DNA of 64,000 bases from Pontibacter cellulosilyticus (GCF_014306105.1 NZ_JACRVF010000005.1:124001-188000), one strand, 5' to 3'; shown: positions 24,546 to 33,288, counted from the stretch's first letter. Translations and numbers: made by a program. Notes: generated by a model not told the origin, from the letters alone.

Positions 24546-25531
24546 GCGGGTACTCCTTTCCGGGCCAGGCGCAGGCGCAGCACAAAGTATAAACCCACTG
24601 CACTTGGCACCGCTATGTTCAGCAGCCAAAGGCTTAGGCTGGCACTAAGCACATGCAGCCTCCCCTCCCCTAGCAACCCGAACAGGTACATAGCCGAGAG
24701 CTCCCGCACTCCCAGGTCGGAGAGCAGGCTAACCGAAGGCACCACCGACTTCAGGAAGAAGGTACCAGCCACTCCGCTTACATACTCTACCGGGTTCAGC
24801 CTTACACCAAAAAGTATAAGCAATAGTATAAATTGAATCAGGAACACAAAGTACCGGCCCAGTGAGAGCAGCAACAGTCTTGAGATCTCAGCAGAAGTAT
24901 ATTCTCCCATTATAGCCACATAGTGCACAAGCGTGCGTAGCGGCTTTATGGCAGCCACTACCGCTACCATAGCTTTGGCATGATACAGCAGTACCAGCAT
25001 AGCAATGCACAGCACCAGCAGCAGGAATAGTATACTTAGTGCCACTCCCGGAAACTGCCCCCAGTAAAACCGAAGTATAAAGTAAAGCAAGCCAAGCGAG
25101 CCCACCAGCACCGTAGCCACCAACTGGCAGTAACGCCCGATAAAGATGGCGCCAATAGCCTCCAGGCGTTGCTGGCTCTTAAGCTCCAGCACCCGGCCGG
25201 CGTAGTCGCCGAGGCGGTTAGGGGTGATAAAGCCAAGCGTAAGCCCTACCATTACGGCACGGTAGGCCCGTGCAAAAGACATAGGCTCCAGCTTATTGCC
25301 TAGCAGCTGCCATTTCTTCGCCTCAAAGCCCCAGTTAAAAGGTATAAGGATAGCTACAAGTATAAACAGGCCTGTGAGTGAACTATCGAGGGCTGTATGT
25401 AAGATTTGTTTCCAGCTTAGGAAGGTATCCGGAGTGGTAAAAATGGCCTGGTGCAGCAAAAAGAGCGTGAGCACCACCACCAGTATTTTACCGGAAAGCA
25501 AAAGGAACCTTCTATTTGGATTAATGTTCAA
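24542..25531 (-). CDS. Flippase-like integral membrane protein (LPG synthase transmembrane / UPF0104 family)
   Basis: 329 residues with about eight hydrophobic segments. It shows the family pattern near the first third (GLTLGFITPNRLGDYAGRVLEL) and KSVVPSVSLLSDLGVRE later, as in the membrane domain of lysylphosphatidylglycerol synthases. The cytosolic synthase domain of MprF is absent. Stand-alone members are thought to move lipids or accompany glycosyltransferases. It is the first gene of the leftward block and diverges from ruvC with only 25 bases between starts. Confidence 0.82.
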   Translation of the reverse strand: MNINPNRRFLLLSGKILVVVLTLFLLHQAIFTTPDTFLSWKQILHTALDSSLTGLFILVAILIPFNWGFEAKKWQLLGNKLEPMSFARAYRAVMVGLTLGFITPNRLGDYAGRVLELKSQQRLEAIGAIFIGRYCQLVATVLVGSLGLLYFILRFYWGQFPGVALSILFLLLVLCIAMLVLLYHAKAMVAVVAAIKPLRTLVHYVAIMGEYTSAEISRLLLLSLGRYFVFLIQFILLLILFGVRLNPVEYVSGVAGTFFLKSVVPSVSLLSDLGVRELSAMYLFGLLGEGRLHVLSASLSLWLLNIAVPSAVGLYFVLRLRLARKGVPA

Positions 25532-25541
25532 GATATTGTCT

Positions 25542-25549
25542 TAATTTTG
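25542..25549 (+). promoter_or_regulatory. -7 promoter element of ruvC, implying a nearly leaderless transcript
   Basis: TAATTTTG matches TAnnTTTG exactly and ends eight bases before the ruvC ATG. With a start of transcription five to seven bases downstream, the message would begin almost at the start codon. Confidence 0.6.
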
Positions 25550-25556
25550 TAGCCTT

Positions 25557-26129
25557 ATGGTTTACCCTTCTGCGCTTCCTCCTAATAAACTTATACTTGG
25601 TATAGACCCCGGCACACAGGTTATGGGCTACGGCCTGATAGAAGTAACTGGTTCTAAAGTACAAGTGGTGCAGTATGGCGTTATTCACCTGAAAAGCTAC
25701 AGCAACCACGCCATCAAGTTAAAGAAAATTTTTGACCGCATGATACAGCTCATCGACGAGTACCTGCCCGACGAGCTGGCCATCGAGTCGCCATTCTTTG
25801 GTGTGAACGTGCAAAGTATGCTCAAGTTGGGACGTGCCCAAGGTGTGGCTATCGCTGCTGCCCTTTCGCGCGATATCCCTTATGTAGAGTATGCGCCAAA
25901 AAAAGTAAAGCAGTCGGTAACGGGTAACGGTAATGCATCCAAAGAGCAAGTGGCCAGCATGCTGGTGCAGATCCTGAAGATACAGCCTGACCCTAAAATG
26001 TTTGATGCTACCGATGCCCTGAGCGTGGCCCTTTGCCACCACTACCAGAAAGGTAACAATGCCAAACAAGGTGCTAAATCCTGGAAAGCTTTCCTTACAG
26101 ATAACCCGGGAAGAGTTTCCGGCAAATAA
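25557..26129 (+). CDS. ruvC: RuvC, Holliday junction resolvase
   Basis: 190 residues. The RNase H-like active site is complete: [14 protein letters not shown] (first aspartate), [12 protein letters not shown] (glutamate), and [13 protein letters not shown] (C-terminal aspartates). It cuts four-way junctions with RuvAB during recombinational repair. A short N-terminal extension precedes the usual start. It diverges from the flippase-like gene and its promoter leaves almost no leader. Confidence 0.95.
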   Translation: MVYPSALPPNKLILGIDPGTQVMGYGLIEVTGSKVQVVQYGVIHLKSYSNHAIKLKKIFDRMIQLIDEYLPDELAIESPFFGVNVQSMLKLGRAQGVAIAAALSRDIPYVEYAPKKVKQSVTGNGNASKEQVASMLVQILKIQPDPKMFDATDALSVALCHHYQKGNNAKQGAKSWKAFLTDNPGRVSGK

Positions 26130-26416
26130 TTTTTTGAGCTGGTTTTCTAATTAATTCCTAAACTATCCTCATCATTCTATATAACACACTCACTGTGTGT
26201 TACTTCTGATAGAATCACTCAAAAAACACTGAATTCCTGAGTTAAGCAAACAAGTATCCGGAGCTGAAAATATTTCGCTGTTTTGCAAAAAATCGTACCT
26301 TTCTTTCGTAAGGCTTAGGCAGGCGCTATAAAATCGTCGCTAGTTTGTATCAAAAAAAAGTACTTTTGTCGTTGTCCTTGTTAAGATAAAAGTACGATCG
26401 GCTCTAAACGGCATAA
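26130..26416. other. Spacer between ruvC and the Mla operon with a hairpin and a promoter
   Basis: A hairpin with stem TAACACAC/GTGTGTTA (26182-26189 with 26195-26202) has outer arms ATTCTAT/ATAGAAT (26174-26180, 26209-26215). No T-run follows. A consensus -7 element lies at 26361-26368. No gene is visible. Confidence 0.55.
26361..26368 (+). promoter_or_regulatory. -7 promoter element of the Mla operon
   Basis: TACTTTTG matches TAnnTTTG, 48 bases upstream of the mlaE start. Confidence 0.6.
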
Positions 26417-27235
26417 ATGGATTTAGACAAAGATAAGTCGGGAAACGTCCGTACCCGACGGAGACATGTTACTACCCGTAGGCTCGACAAGATATTTGTG
26501 GAGCTAGCCAGCGTATACCGTTTTATAGCGCGTTTCTTTAAAGAAGTTCTTTTTCCTCCTTACGAGTTTCGTGAAATTATAAGGCAGTGCTACGAAATTG
26601 GCGTTCGCTCACTTCCCCTTATCTCGCTTACAGGCTTTATTATTGGTATTGTATTCACCAACCAGTCGCGCCCGTCGTTGGCTGGCTTTGGCGCTACCGC
26701 ATTGCTACCAGCTCTTATTTCTGTAGCTATTGTAAGGGCAATGGGACCACTTGTAACGGCACTTATTGCAGCAGGCAGGGTTGGCTCTAACATCGGGGCA
26801 GAACTAGGCTCAATGCGCGTAACAGAGCAGATCGATGCCATGGAAGTATCTGCTACTAACCCGTTCAAGTTTCTGGTGGTAAGCAGGGTGCTGGCCTCAA
26901 CACTTATGATTCCGGCGCTTACCATGTATACTACATTCGTGTCGTTGCTTGGCGGCTACCTAAATGTGCACCAAAACGAACTGACAACACTTACCACCTT
27001 CTTTTACCAGGTTTTTGAGGCCATTACCTTTTTAGATATTATCGCTTCTTCGGTTAAATCAGTGATTTTCGGGTTTACCATTGGTATGGTAGGGTGCTAC
27101 AAAGGCTATAACTCCTCTAAAGGCACAGAGGGTGTGGGTAAGGCGGCCAACTCGTCGGTGGTAACGGCTATGTTCCTTATTTTTATCGAAGAGCTGCTGA
27201 TTATGCAGGTTATAAACGCAATTAGAGCTTTTTAG
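26417..27235 (+). CDS. mlaE: MlaE-type ABC transporter permease
   Basis: 272 residues. The MlaE/YrbE pattern is clear: SLPLISLTGFIIGIVFTNQS, IVRAMGPLVTALIAAGRVGSNIGAELGSM, and the coupling region EQIDAMEVSATNPFKFLV. It is the inner-membrane permease of a phospholipid transport system that keeps outer-membrane lipid asymmetry. It is followed by the ATPase after five bases and then the MCE protein, giving a compact three-gene operon. Confidence 0.92.
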   Translation: MDLDKDKSGNVRTRRRHVTTRRLDKIFVELASVYRFIARFFKEVLFPPYEFREIIRQCYEIGVRSLPLISLTGFIIGIVFTNQSRPSLAGFGATALLPALISVAIVRAMGPLVTALIAAGRVGSNIGAELGSMRVTEQIDAMEVSATNPFKFLVVSRVLASTLMIPALTMYTTFVSLLGGYLNVHQNELTTLTTFFYQVFEAITFLDIIASSVKSVIFGFTIGMVGCYKGYNSSKGTEGVGKAANSSVVTAMFLIFIEELLIMQVINAIRAF

Positions 27236-27240
27236 CAAGT

Positions 27241-28020
27241 ATGAGGGCGAAGGAAATAAATCCCAAAATAGATAGAAACGAAAAAGTAATTTTTATCAGA
27301 GGCCTCCAGAAAGCGTTCGACGAGTTTGAGGTACTGAAAGGCGTGAACCTGGACCTGTACAAAGGTGAAAACCTGGTGGTGCTGGGGCGCTCCGGCACGG
27401 GTAAATCTGTACTGATCAAGATAATCTCGGGTTTACTGCAGGCTGATGAGGGGCAGGTGAATGTGCTGGGCCGAGAAGTGAGTAAACTTACCTCAAAGGA
27501 ACTGGATGCGCTCCGGCTTAAAATAGGTTTTTCTTTTCAGAACAGTGCTCTCTATGATAGTATGACTGTAAAGGAGAACCTGGAGTTTCCGTTGGAGCGC
27601 CACGCCAAAGATATGTCGGTAAATGAGCGTAATGAGTTAATAGACGTGGTGCTGGATGCTGTGGGCTTATCACAGGCGCTTAACCAGATGCCCTCCGAAT
27701 TATCGGGTGGCCAGCGCAAACGCATCGGTATTGCCCGTACGCTGATACTCAGGCCCGACATTATGCTTTACGACGAGCCTACAGCCGGCCTCGACCCGAT
27801 TACAAGTATAGAAATCAACAAGCTGATAAATGAAGTTCAGCGCAGGTTCAACACCTCCTCCATCATTATTACCCACGACCTTACCTGCGCGCGTGCCGTA
27901 GGAGACAGAGTGGTGATGCTGCTCGACGGACATTTTCAGCGGCAGGGAACGTTTGAGGAAGTGTTTGCAGCTCCCGATGAACGCATACAAGCTTTTTATA
28001 ACTACAACTTTATTGACTAA
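27241..28020 (+). CDS. mlaF: MlaF-type ABC transporter ATP-binding protein
   Basis: 259 residues. Walker A GRSGTGKS, signature LSGGQRKRIGIARTL, Walker B IMLYDEPTAGLDP and the switch histidine in IIITHD are all present. The tail (ERIQAFYNYNFID) is short, as in MlaF. It powers lipid movement by the MlaE permease. Its stop codon abuts the MCE gene directly. Confidence 0.94.
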   Translation: MRAKEINPKIDRNEKVIFIRGLQKAFDEFEVLKGVNLDLYKGENLVVLGRSGTGKSVLIKIISGLLQADEGQVNVLGREVSKLTSKELDALRLKIGFSFQNSALYDSMTVKENLEFPLERHAKDMSVNERNELIDVVLDAVGLSQALNQMPSELSGGQRKRIGIARTLILRPDIMLYDEPTAGLDPITSIEINKLINEVQRRFNTSSIIITHDLTCARAVGDRVVMLLDGHFQRQGTFEEVFAAPDERIQAFYNYNFID

Positions 28021-29046
28021 ATGAGTTCTGCAGATAATAAACGTACCGTGATAGTGGGCATATTTGTGTTCCTGGCTATTGTAATCCTGGTGGCAGGTAT
28101 CTTTACCCTGGCTGGCCAGCAGAAACGCCTGATCAGCACTATTTCCGTTATCGCTATTTTTGATGATGTGGCTGGTTTAAAGTCTGGCAACAACGTTTGG
28201 TTCTCAGGTGTAAAGATCGGCACAATCAAGTCCATCAGTTTATATGGCGATGCGCAGGTGAAAGTAACCATGAACATCGAGGAGAAAGCACAGCAGTACA
28301 TTCGCGAAAACTCTGTAGCCCGCATCAGTTCCGAAAGTTTTATCGGCAATAAGAACATTGTAATAGACGGCGGCACGCAGGCAGCCCCTCCCGTTGAGGA
28401 TGGCGATGTGATAAAAGCGATTAACCCGCTAAACACTGATGACCTGATGGAGACGCTGCAGAAGAACAACAAGAACCTGGTAGCAATCACAAACGACTTC
28501 AAACAAATTACTTCGAGGCTAGTGCAAGGCGAAGGCACAGTGGGAGCCATACTTACCGACACAATAATGGCCGACAATTTCAGGGCGATGGTGGCCAACC
28601 TGCAGCAGACTTCCAGAAGAACAGTAGCTGCTTCTAACGAACTCTCCAGGTTCACTACAAAGCTTAACAACCCCGACGGCTTGGCGAACAGCATCGCCAC
28701 CGACACCGTGGTGTACAGCAGGCTTAAAGCTTCGATGGCAGAACTGAAGCAGGCCACTGATGCAGCAGCAAGTATGATGGAGAACCTGCAGGAGACAAGC
28801 CAGAAACTGAACAACCAGAACAATGCGGTGGGTGTATTGCTATCTGATGAGCAGTTTGCGCGGCAGCTAAAGAGCACCATGCAAAACTTGGAAACCAGCA
28901 CGCAAAAGTTTGACCAGAACATGGAGGCGCTGCAAAGCAATTTCTTGCTTCGGGGCTTTTTCAGGAAACAGGCTAAGCGGGAGGCAGAAGAGCAACTGCA
29001 GAAGGACCTGCAAAAAGTACAGCAGGATACAATAAACCGACAGTAG
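28021..29046 (+). CDS. mlaD: MCE-domain (MlaD-like) lipid-binding protein
   Basis: 341 residues. An N-terminal membrane anchor (IVGIFVFLAIVILVAGIFTLAG) is followed by one MCE domain (about 40-120; DVAGLKSGNNVWFSGVKIGTI) and a long helical C-terminal region rich in Asn, Gln and Ser (about 140-341). MCE proteins form periplasmic hexamers that carry lipids. The extended helical part is longer than in E. coli MlaD and may bridge further across the periplasm. The operon has no mlaB or mlaC nearby. Confidence 0.9.
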   Translation: MSSADNKRTVIVGIFVFLAIVILVAGIFTLAGQQKRLISTISVIAIFDDVAGLKSGNNVWFSGVKIGTIKSISLYGDAQVKVTMNIEEKAQQYIRENSVARISSESFIGNKNIVIDGGTQAAPPVEDGDVIKAINPLNTDDLMETLQKNNKNLVAITNDFKQITSRLVQGEGTVGAILTDTIMADNFRAMVANLQQTSRRTVAASNELSRFTTKLNNPDGLANSIATDTVVYSRLKASMAELKQATDAAASMMENLQETSQKLNNQNNAVGVLLSDEQFARQLKSTMQNLETSTQKFDQNMEALQSNFLLRGFFRKQAKREAEEQLQKDLQKVQQDTINRQ

Positions 29047-29159
29047 TTTTTTAGTTATTCGTGATGTGTAGAGACGCAATTCGTTGCGTCTTTCTATCTA
29101 ATAATTTAGTTGTGATGCCATTTATGATTGCATAAAAGGATTTTTGAGCAGCAAGTATA

Positions 29160-29203
29160 AAAAAGAGGCGGGGCAGATAAAATTATCTGCCCCGCCTCTT
29201 TTT
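29160..29203. terminator. Bidirectional terminator between the Mla operon and the HIT gene
   Basis: A perfect 20-bp stem (29160-29179 with 29184-29203) has a four-base loop and is A-rich on the left, T-rich on the right, so it can stop both convergent transcripts. Confidence 0.9.
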
Positions 29204-29220
29204 GTATTGCCATACGGAAA

Positions 29221-29619
29221 CTAAACGTGGTACTCGGTACGTATCTTTTCCGCCACTTCTTCCATCTCTTCTTTGCTGAACTCCTTTTTATTTGCAAAGT
29301 TCATGTCCTGCATGCTGTTTATCGGGATAAGGTGAACATGTGCATGCGGCACCTCTAAGCCTACAACCGCCACTCCTATCCTGTTGCAAGGAACTGCCTT
29401 TTTAATAGCCTTCGATACTTCTTTTGCAAAAGCCATCAGCCCCAGGTACAGTTCATCATCCAGATCGAAGATGTAGTCTATTTGCTCCTTCGGGATTACT
29501 AAGGTATGGCCTTTGGCTGTCGGGAAAACATCCAGAAAGGCAAGGAAACGTTCATTCTCTGCTATTTTATAAGCAGGAATCTCACCTTTCACAATCTTAG
29601 TAAAAATCGAAGGTTCCAT
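29221..29619 (-). CDS. HIT-family nucleotide hydrolase/transferase
   Basis: 132 residues. The HIT signature HAHVHLIPI carries the three histidines, and the N-terminus (SIFTKIVKGEIPAYKIAENE) is typical of the Hint branch. These enzymes split nucleoside phosphoramidates or related substrates. It starts three bases after greA ends, so the two form an operon. Confidence 0.92.
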   Translation of the reverse strand: MEPSIFTKIVKGEIPAYKIAENERFLAFLDVFPTAKGHTLVIPKEQIDYIFDLDDELYLGLMAFAKEVSKAIKKAVPCNRIGVAVVGLEVPHAHVHLIPINSMQDMNFANKKEFSKEEMEEVAEKIRTEYHV

Positions 29620-29622
29620 AGT

Positions 29623-30096
29623 TTATCGGCTAATTTCTAGTATCTCGAACTGTATTTTGCCGGCAGGGATGGTGATCTCGGCTACATCGCCAACAGATTT
29701 ACCAAGCAAGCCCTTACCAATAGGCGACTTAACCGAAATCTTGCCTGCTGCCAGGTCTGCTTCCTCTTCCGCCACCAAAGTATAGTCTACTACCATATTG
29801 TTCTTAAGGTTCTTTATTTTAACCTTAGATAGTATAAGTGCTTTACTGGCATCCAGATGCGATTCGTCTATCAGACGGGCATTGCCTACTATCTCCTCCA
29901 TTTTGGCGATCTTCAACTCCAGGTGCCCCTGCGCGTCTTTTGCAGCATCGTATTCAGCATTCTCGCTCAGGTCACCTTTGTCGCGTGCCTCAGCTAATTG
30001 GCGTGCTACTTCAGAGCGGCCTTTGGTCTTGAGCTCAGCCAGTTCGTCTTTTAGTTTCTGCAAACCTTCAGCTGTGTAATAAGAAATCTTGCTCAT
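29623..30096 (-). CDS. greA: GreA, transcription elongation factor
   Basis: 157 residues from the ATG at 30096 (MSKISYYTAEGLQKLKDEL), the usual GreA length; an upstream in-frame start would add 11 unlikely residues. The N-terminal coiled coil includes ARDKGDLSENAEYDAAK, with the acidic tip residues, and the C-terminal FKBP-like domain carries VKSPIGKGLLGKSVGD. It rescues backtracked RNA polymerase by stimulating transcript cleavage. It is followed directly by the HIT gene. Confidence 0.96.
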   Translation of the reverse strand: MSKISYYTAEGLQKLKDELAELKTKGRSEVARQLAEARDKGDLSENAEYDAAKDAQGHLELKIAKMEEIVGNARLIDESHLDASKALILSKVKIKNLKNNMVVDYTLVAEEEADLAAGKISVKSPIGKGLLGKSVGDVAEITIPAGKIQFEILEISR

Positions 30097-30125
30097 AGTT
30101 ATGTTCTCACGTTTAAAACACAAAA

Positions 30126-30298
30126 GCAAAAAGAACGGTTATGGCATGCATAACCGTTCTTTTTGCCAAATATGTAAATTTATTTAATTCTTTTCCAGTG
30201 TGGCGGCAGCTATATTTACAGCAACCGCCAAAGTTTTAGCATAAGCGTCAACTTCTAACCTATAACAGGGCCAGGAGCAACTCTCTTTGGCCTCGACT
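30126..30298 (-). ncRNA. Candidate structured non-coding RNA upstream of greA
   Basis: The 305-bp gap between the GNAT gene and greA has, on the minus strand, a consensus -7 element TATATTTG (30310-30303), then about 170 bases with two inner hairpins (GGCCA/TGGCC and an 11-bp TGGCGG/CCGCCA stem with one mismatch), and an 18-bp perfect terminator stem (30126-30143 with 30149-30166). No reading frame is apparent. The size is close to 6S RNA, but I cannot match the 6S secondary structure or the SRP RNA motif. The transcript start is inferred from the promoter. Confidence 0.45.
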
Positions 30299-30302
30299 TA
30301 GG

Positions 30303-30310
30303 CAAATATA
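30303..30310 (-). promoter_or_regulatory. -7 promoter element of the candidate RNA
   Basis: Reads TATATTTG on the minus strand, an exact TAnnTTTG match with no coding sequence downstream for about 200 bases. Confidence 0.55.
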
Positions 30311-30401
30311 CAAATTTTAGCACACAAGAAACAAGAGCTGTTTTGTATATCTTTTATGTATGGCAGCGATGTTTAATCATCGTTTTTTGCCTCAGAGCAC
30401 G

Positions 30402-30833
30402 TTATGCTTTTATGTGCAGCAGCAGGGTTGGCTGCGGATAAGTTTGCTGGCACCATTCCCATTTCTGTAGCACTTTTTCGGGCACCTCACCTGTTTCGGC
30501 CACTGGTTCAAAACCGAAACCTGTATAAAACCGCTCTAGCTGCGCGAAGGGAAGGCAGTAAACTATCTTTTGCTGTGCATGGTGTAACAGAAACTTAACC
30601 AGGTTCTTAGCTAGCCCAAAGCCTCTGCACTTATCCTCTACATACATACCGCCCAGTTCAAGCGTGTTTGCATCTATACTTACCAGCCGGCCTACCCCCA
30701 CGCGCGCTCCCTCTACTTCTGCAATAGCAATAAACTCCTGCTCGTACACCGATGGCCTGAACTTAATTTTACTGTACTGTTCGTTTACCCACCTCAACTC
30801 ATCCGGCTCTGCTTTCCTGATTCTAACATTCAT
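30402..30833 (-). CDS. GNAT-family N-acetyltransferase
   Basis: 143 residues with the acetyl-CoA binding pattern in ELGGMYVEDKCRGFGLAKNLVKFLL (the R/Q-x-x-G-x-G/A element is CRGFGLA). The domain is complete, ending in the beta-strand region after FYTGFGFEPV. The acceptor substrate cannot be predicted. Confidence 0.87.
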   Translation of the reverse strand: MNVRIRKAEPDELRWVNEQYSKIKFRPSVYEQEFIAIAEVEGARVGVGRLVSIDANTLELGGMYVEDKCRGFGLAKNLVKFLLHHAQQKIVYCLPFAQLERFYTGFGFEPVAETGEVPEKVLQKWEWCQQTYPQPTLLLHIKA

Positions 30834-30891
30834 ACTTTAGTTTACGAGTAAAAACAGAAATAAATGGTTGATTTATTATGTTAATCAGGAG

Positions 30892-31851
30892 CTAGAGCAG
30901 TTCCTTTATTTTCTCTACCAGCACCTCATTGATCTTTACATATGACTCGTGTGTCCAGCCGGCGATGTGTGGGGTAAGTATAACGTTATTGGCTTGGGCC
31001 AGGTAATTAAAGATTTGCAGTTGCTGCTCGGTTAAGGTGTCGAGTTTTTCGTTTTCCAGAACATCCAGGGCAGCACCTTTTATACTTCCTTCTTTTAAAT
31101 TAATTACGAGGGCCTCCTGATTCACCACATCACCACGGGAAGTGTTCAGGAACCAGATCTTTTTCTTAAATCCTCTAAAAAACTCTTCATTAGCAAAGCC
31201 AAGGTTATCTTTTATATAAGGGATGTGCAGACTCACAATATCCGCCTCCAGTTGTAGCTCCTCCAGCGTTACGTTCTCTGCCGGTGAAGTTATCTTTTCA
31301 GGTGCGTATCGGTCGTAGGCAAGTATGCGGCAGCCAAAACCGCTCAGCACTTTGGCAAAGCTTTGGCCCATATTTCCGTAGCCGATAATACCAATGGTTT
31401 TACCGCTTATTTCCTCTCCCCTATTCTCTTCGCGCAGCCATACTTTGTTACGTACCTCCATATCACCACGCACGATGTTGCGCATCAGCGAGATAAGTAG
31501 CCCCAACGTGAACTCACCTACTGCCTGCCTGTTACCTTCGTTGGCTCCGATTAAAGCTATACCACGCTCCTGCAGTGCATCAGCATCAATATTGTCTACG
31601 CCGGCTCCGGCCCGTGCAACAAACTTCAGGTTATCAGCATACTTTAGAGTATCCGCCGTGATCCGCATTTTGCTGCGCACGATCAGCCCATCAAAGCCTG
31701 CCAGCGCTTCACATACTTTCGCAGGCTCGATCTTAGGCCTGTAATCAGCCTCTACTCCTATACTTTCCAGCATCGGAAATACACTTGGGTGGATTTCATC
31801 TATGATCAGGACACGGGGTTGAGGAGTTCTGAGTTCTGAGTTCTGAGTCAC
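30892..31851 (-). CDS. D-2-hydroxyacid dehydrogenase, SerA-like (phosphoglycerate dehydrogenase type)
   Basis: 319 residues. Substrate-binding half with RAGAGVDNID, Rossmann motif GIIGYGNMGQSFAKVL, catalytic arginine in NTSRGDVV, and catalytic histidine in LTPHIAGWTHES. NAD-dependent oxidation of 3-phosphoglycerate or a related hydroxyacid is expected; the C-terminal ACT domain of longer SerA proteins is absent. The only in-frame start is a GTG at 31851, and codons 2-9 lie inside a heptanucleotide repeat (see findings). Confidence 0.85.
   Translation of the reverse strand: MTQNSELRTPQPRVLIIDEIHPSVFPMLESIGVEADYRPKIEPAKVCEALAGFDGLIVRSKMRITADTLKYADNLKFVARAGAGVDNIDADALQERGIALIGANEGNRQAVGEFTLGLLISLMRNIVRGDMEVRNKVWLREENRGEEISGKTIGIIGYGNMGQSFAKVLSGFGCRILAYDRYAPEKITSPAENVTLEELQLEADIVSLHIPYIKDNLGFANEEFFRGFKKKIWFLNTSRGDVVNQEALVINLKEGSIKGAALDVLENEKLDTLTEQQLQIFNYLAQANNVILTPHIAGWTHESYVKINEVLVEKIKELL
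31824..31848. repeat. Heptanucleotide tandem repeat GAGTTCT at the 5' end of a coding region
   Basis: Three perfect copies (31824-31830, 31831-31837, 31838-31844) plus a partial fourth, immediately downstream of the GTG start of the dehydrogenase. Seven is not a multiple of three, so a change in copy number would shift the frame. Confidence 0.8.
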
Positions 31852-31931
31852 GAGTTATGGAAGTTAAGTAGTAGAAGTTACAGGCAAGGCTTTATACTTA
31901 CAGTTGGTTTTACTCAAGAAAACGTGATTTT

Positions 31932-33287
31932 CTACAAACTATAGAGCAGGTGTGCCACACCGAAGTAAATGGTTAAGCCCAGCAGGTCGTTGGCGGTGGT
32001 AATAAACGGACCAGCAGCTACGGCAGGGTTTATTCCGAATTTATCGAGTACCATCGGTGTAACCGTACCCATTAGCGAAGCCAGCATAACCACAGAGAAA
32101 AGCGCCAGCGAGACCACAAGCGACAAGGTAAAGTCATTGCGGAACAGGTAGGTAAAGCAGAAAACCAGTATCGAGATGATCAACGCGTTGAGCAAGGCTA
32201 CCAGAATCATTTTAAAGATACGCTGGGCAAAGTTCTCAAACATCACCGCGTTAGACGATAAGGTTTGGATGATGATAGAAGAAGACTGTATGCCTACGTT
32301 ACCACCCGTTGCCGTAATAAGCGGTACAAACAGCGCTAAGGCCGGAAGTATGGCAATGTCATTTTCGAAGAAACCCATAAAGTGAGCAGCCAGTAAACCT
32401 CCCACCATGCCAATGATCAGCCAGGGCAAACGCGATCGCGAAATTCGGAACACACTGTCATCCTCCTCCACGTTCTCCGAAATACCCGTCATCAACTGGC
32501 GGCTCAGTTCGGCCTGCTCCTGCATTACGTCTACTACGTCGTCGATGGTGATGCGGCCCAGCAGTCTACCTTGTATGTTAACTACAGGTATGGCTTCCAG
32601 GTCATATTTCTGCATCACGGTTACTACTTCATTCTCATCCCTGAACGACTCAATCGAGATCACATCTTCGCTGTAAATATCTTTTACCAACTTATCGTCT
32701 CGGGAGAGCAGCAGCGCTTTCACACTCACACGCCCTACCAGAATATCGCGGTTATCCACCACGTATACCGTATAAATGCGCGACACATCCTCAGCCTGCC
32801 GGCGAATCTCCTCTATACATTGCCTTACGCGCCAGTTCAGGTTTACTTTAATAAGCTCTTTCGCCATCAAACCACCCGCACAGTCTTCTTCGTAGTGCAA
32901 CAGGTCCAGGATGTCTTTGGCCTTTTCCTCGTTCTCGATCAGGGCAATGACTTCCTCACGCGTCTGCACCGACTGCTCGTTCAGGATATCCACGGCATCG
33001 TCTGAGTGCATCAGGTTGATGTAACGGGCAATCTCGGCGCTGGTGAAGTAATCTAAGAAATCTTCGCGTATGTCGTAGTCCAGGTCGCTCAGGATCTCTG
33101 CCCCTATCTCCGGTGGCAGCAGGTCCATCACATACTTCGACTCGTTCGCATCCAGTTCGTAGAGCACCGTGGTAATATCGGCCGGGTGCATGTCACCCAT
33201 CGTACTCAGGATAAACTCACTATCCTTACGTTCAATGGCCTGCTCTACCTGCTCAATAAAATCACGTGTAATCTCTAGTTGCTGCAT
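31932..33287 (-). CDS. mgtE: MgtE-type magnesium transporter
   Basis: 451 residues with the MgtE order: N-terminal superhelical domain (about 1-130), two CBS domains (about 135-255; YTVYVVDNRDILVGRVS and IPVVNIQGRLLGRITIDDVVD), and five membrane segments from about 285, including the pore motif ITATGGNVGIQSSS. It admits magnesium and is gated by the cytosolic domains. It starts one base after rsmA ends, so the two are transcribed together leftward. Confidence 0.95.
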   Translation of the reverse strand: MQQLEITRDFIEQVEQAIERKDSEFILSTMGDMHPADITTVLYELDANESKYVMDLLPPEIGAEILSDLDYDIREDFLDYFTSAEIARYINLMHSDDAVDILNEQSVQTREEVIALIENEEKAKDILDLLHYEEDCAGGLMAKELIKVNLNWRVRQCIEEIRRQAEDVSRIYTVYVVDNRDILVGRVSVKALLLSRDDKLVKDIYSEDVISIESFRDENEVVTVMQKYDLEAIPVVNIQGRLLGRITIDDVVDVMQEQAELSRQLMTGISENVEEDDSVFRISRSRLPWLIIGMVGGLLAAHFMGFFENDIAILPALALFVPLITATGGNVGIQSSSIIIQTLSSNAVMFENFAQRIFKMILVALLNALIISILVFCFTYLFRNDFTLSLVVSLALFSVVMLASLMGTVTPMVLDKFGINPAVAAGPFITTANDLLGLTIYFGVAHLLYSL

Positions 33288-33288
33288 A

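Noticed and set aside
28017..28940. A 307-codon open frame antisense to the MCE gene
   Set aside because: The sense frame encodes a clear MCE domain in an Mla operon. The antisense translation is Ser/Phe-rich with no family resemblance.
30126..30298. Assignment of the greA-upstream RNA as SRP RNA or tmRNA
   Set aside because: The SRP GGAA-type apical loop and its conserved internal loop are absent, and there is no tRNA-like end or tag frame for tmRNA.
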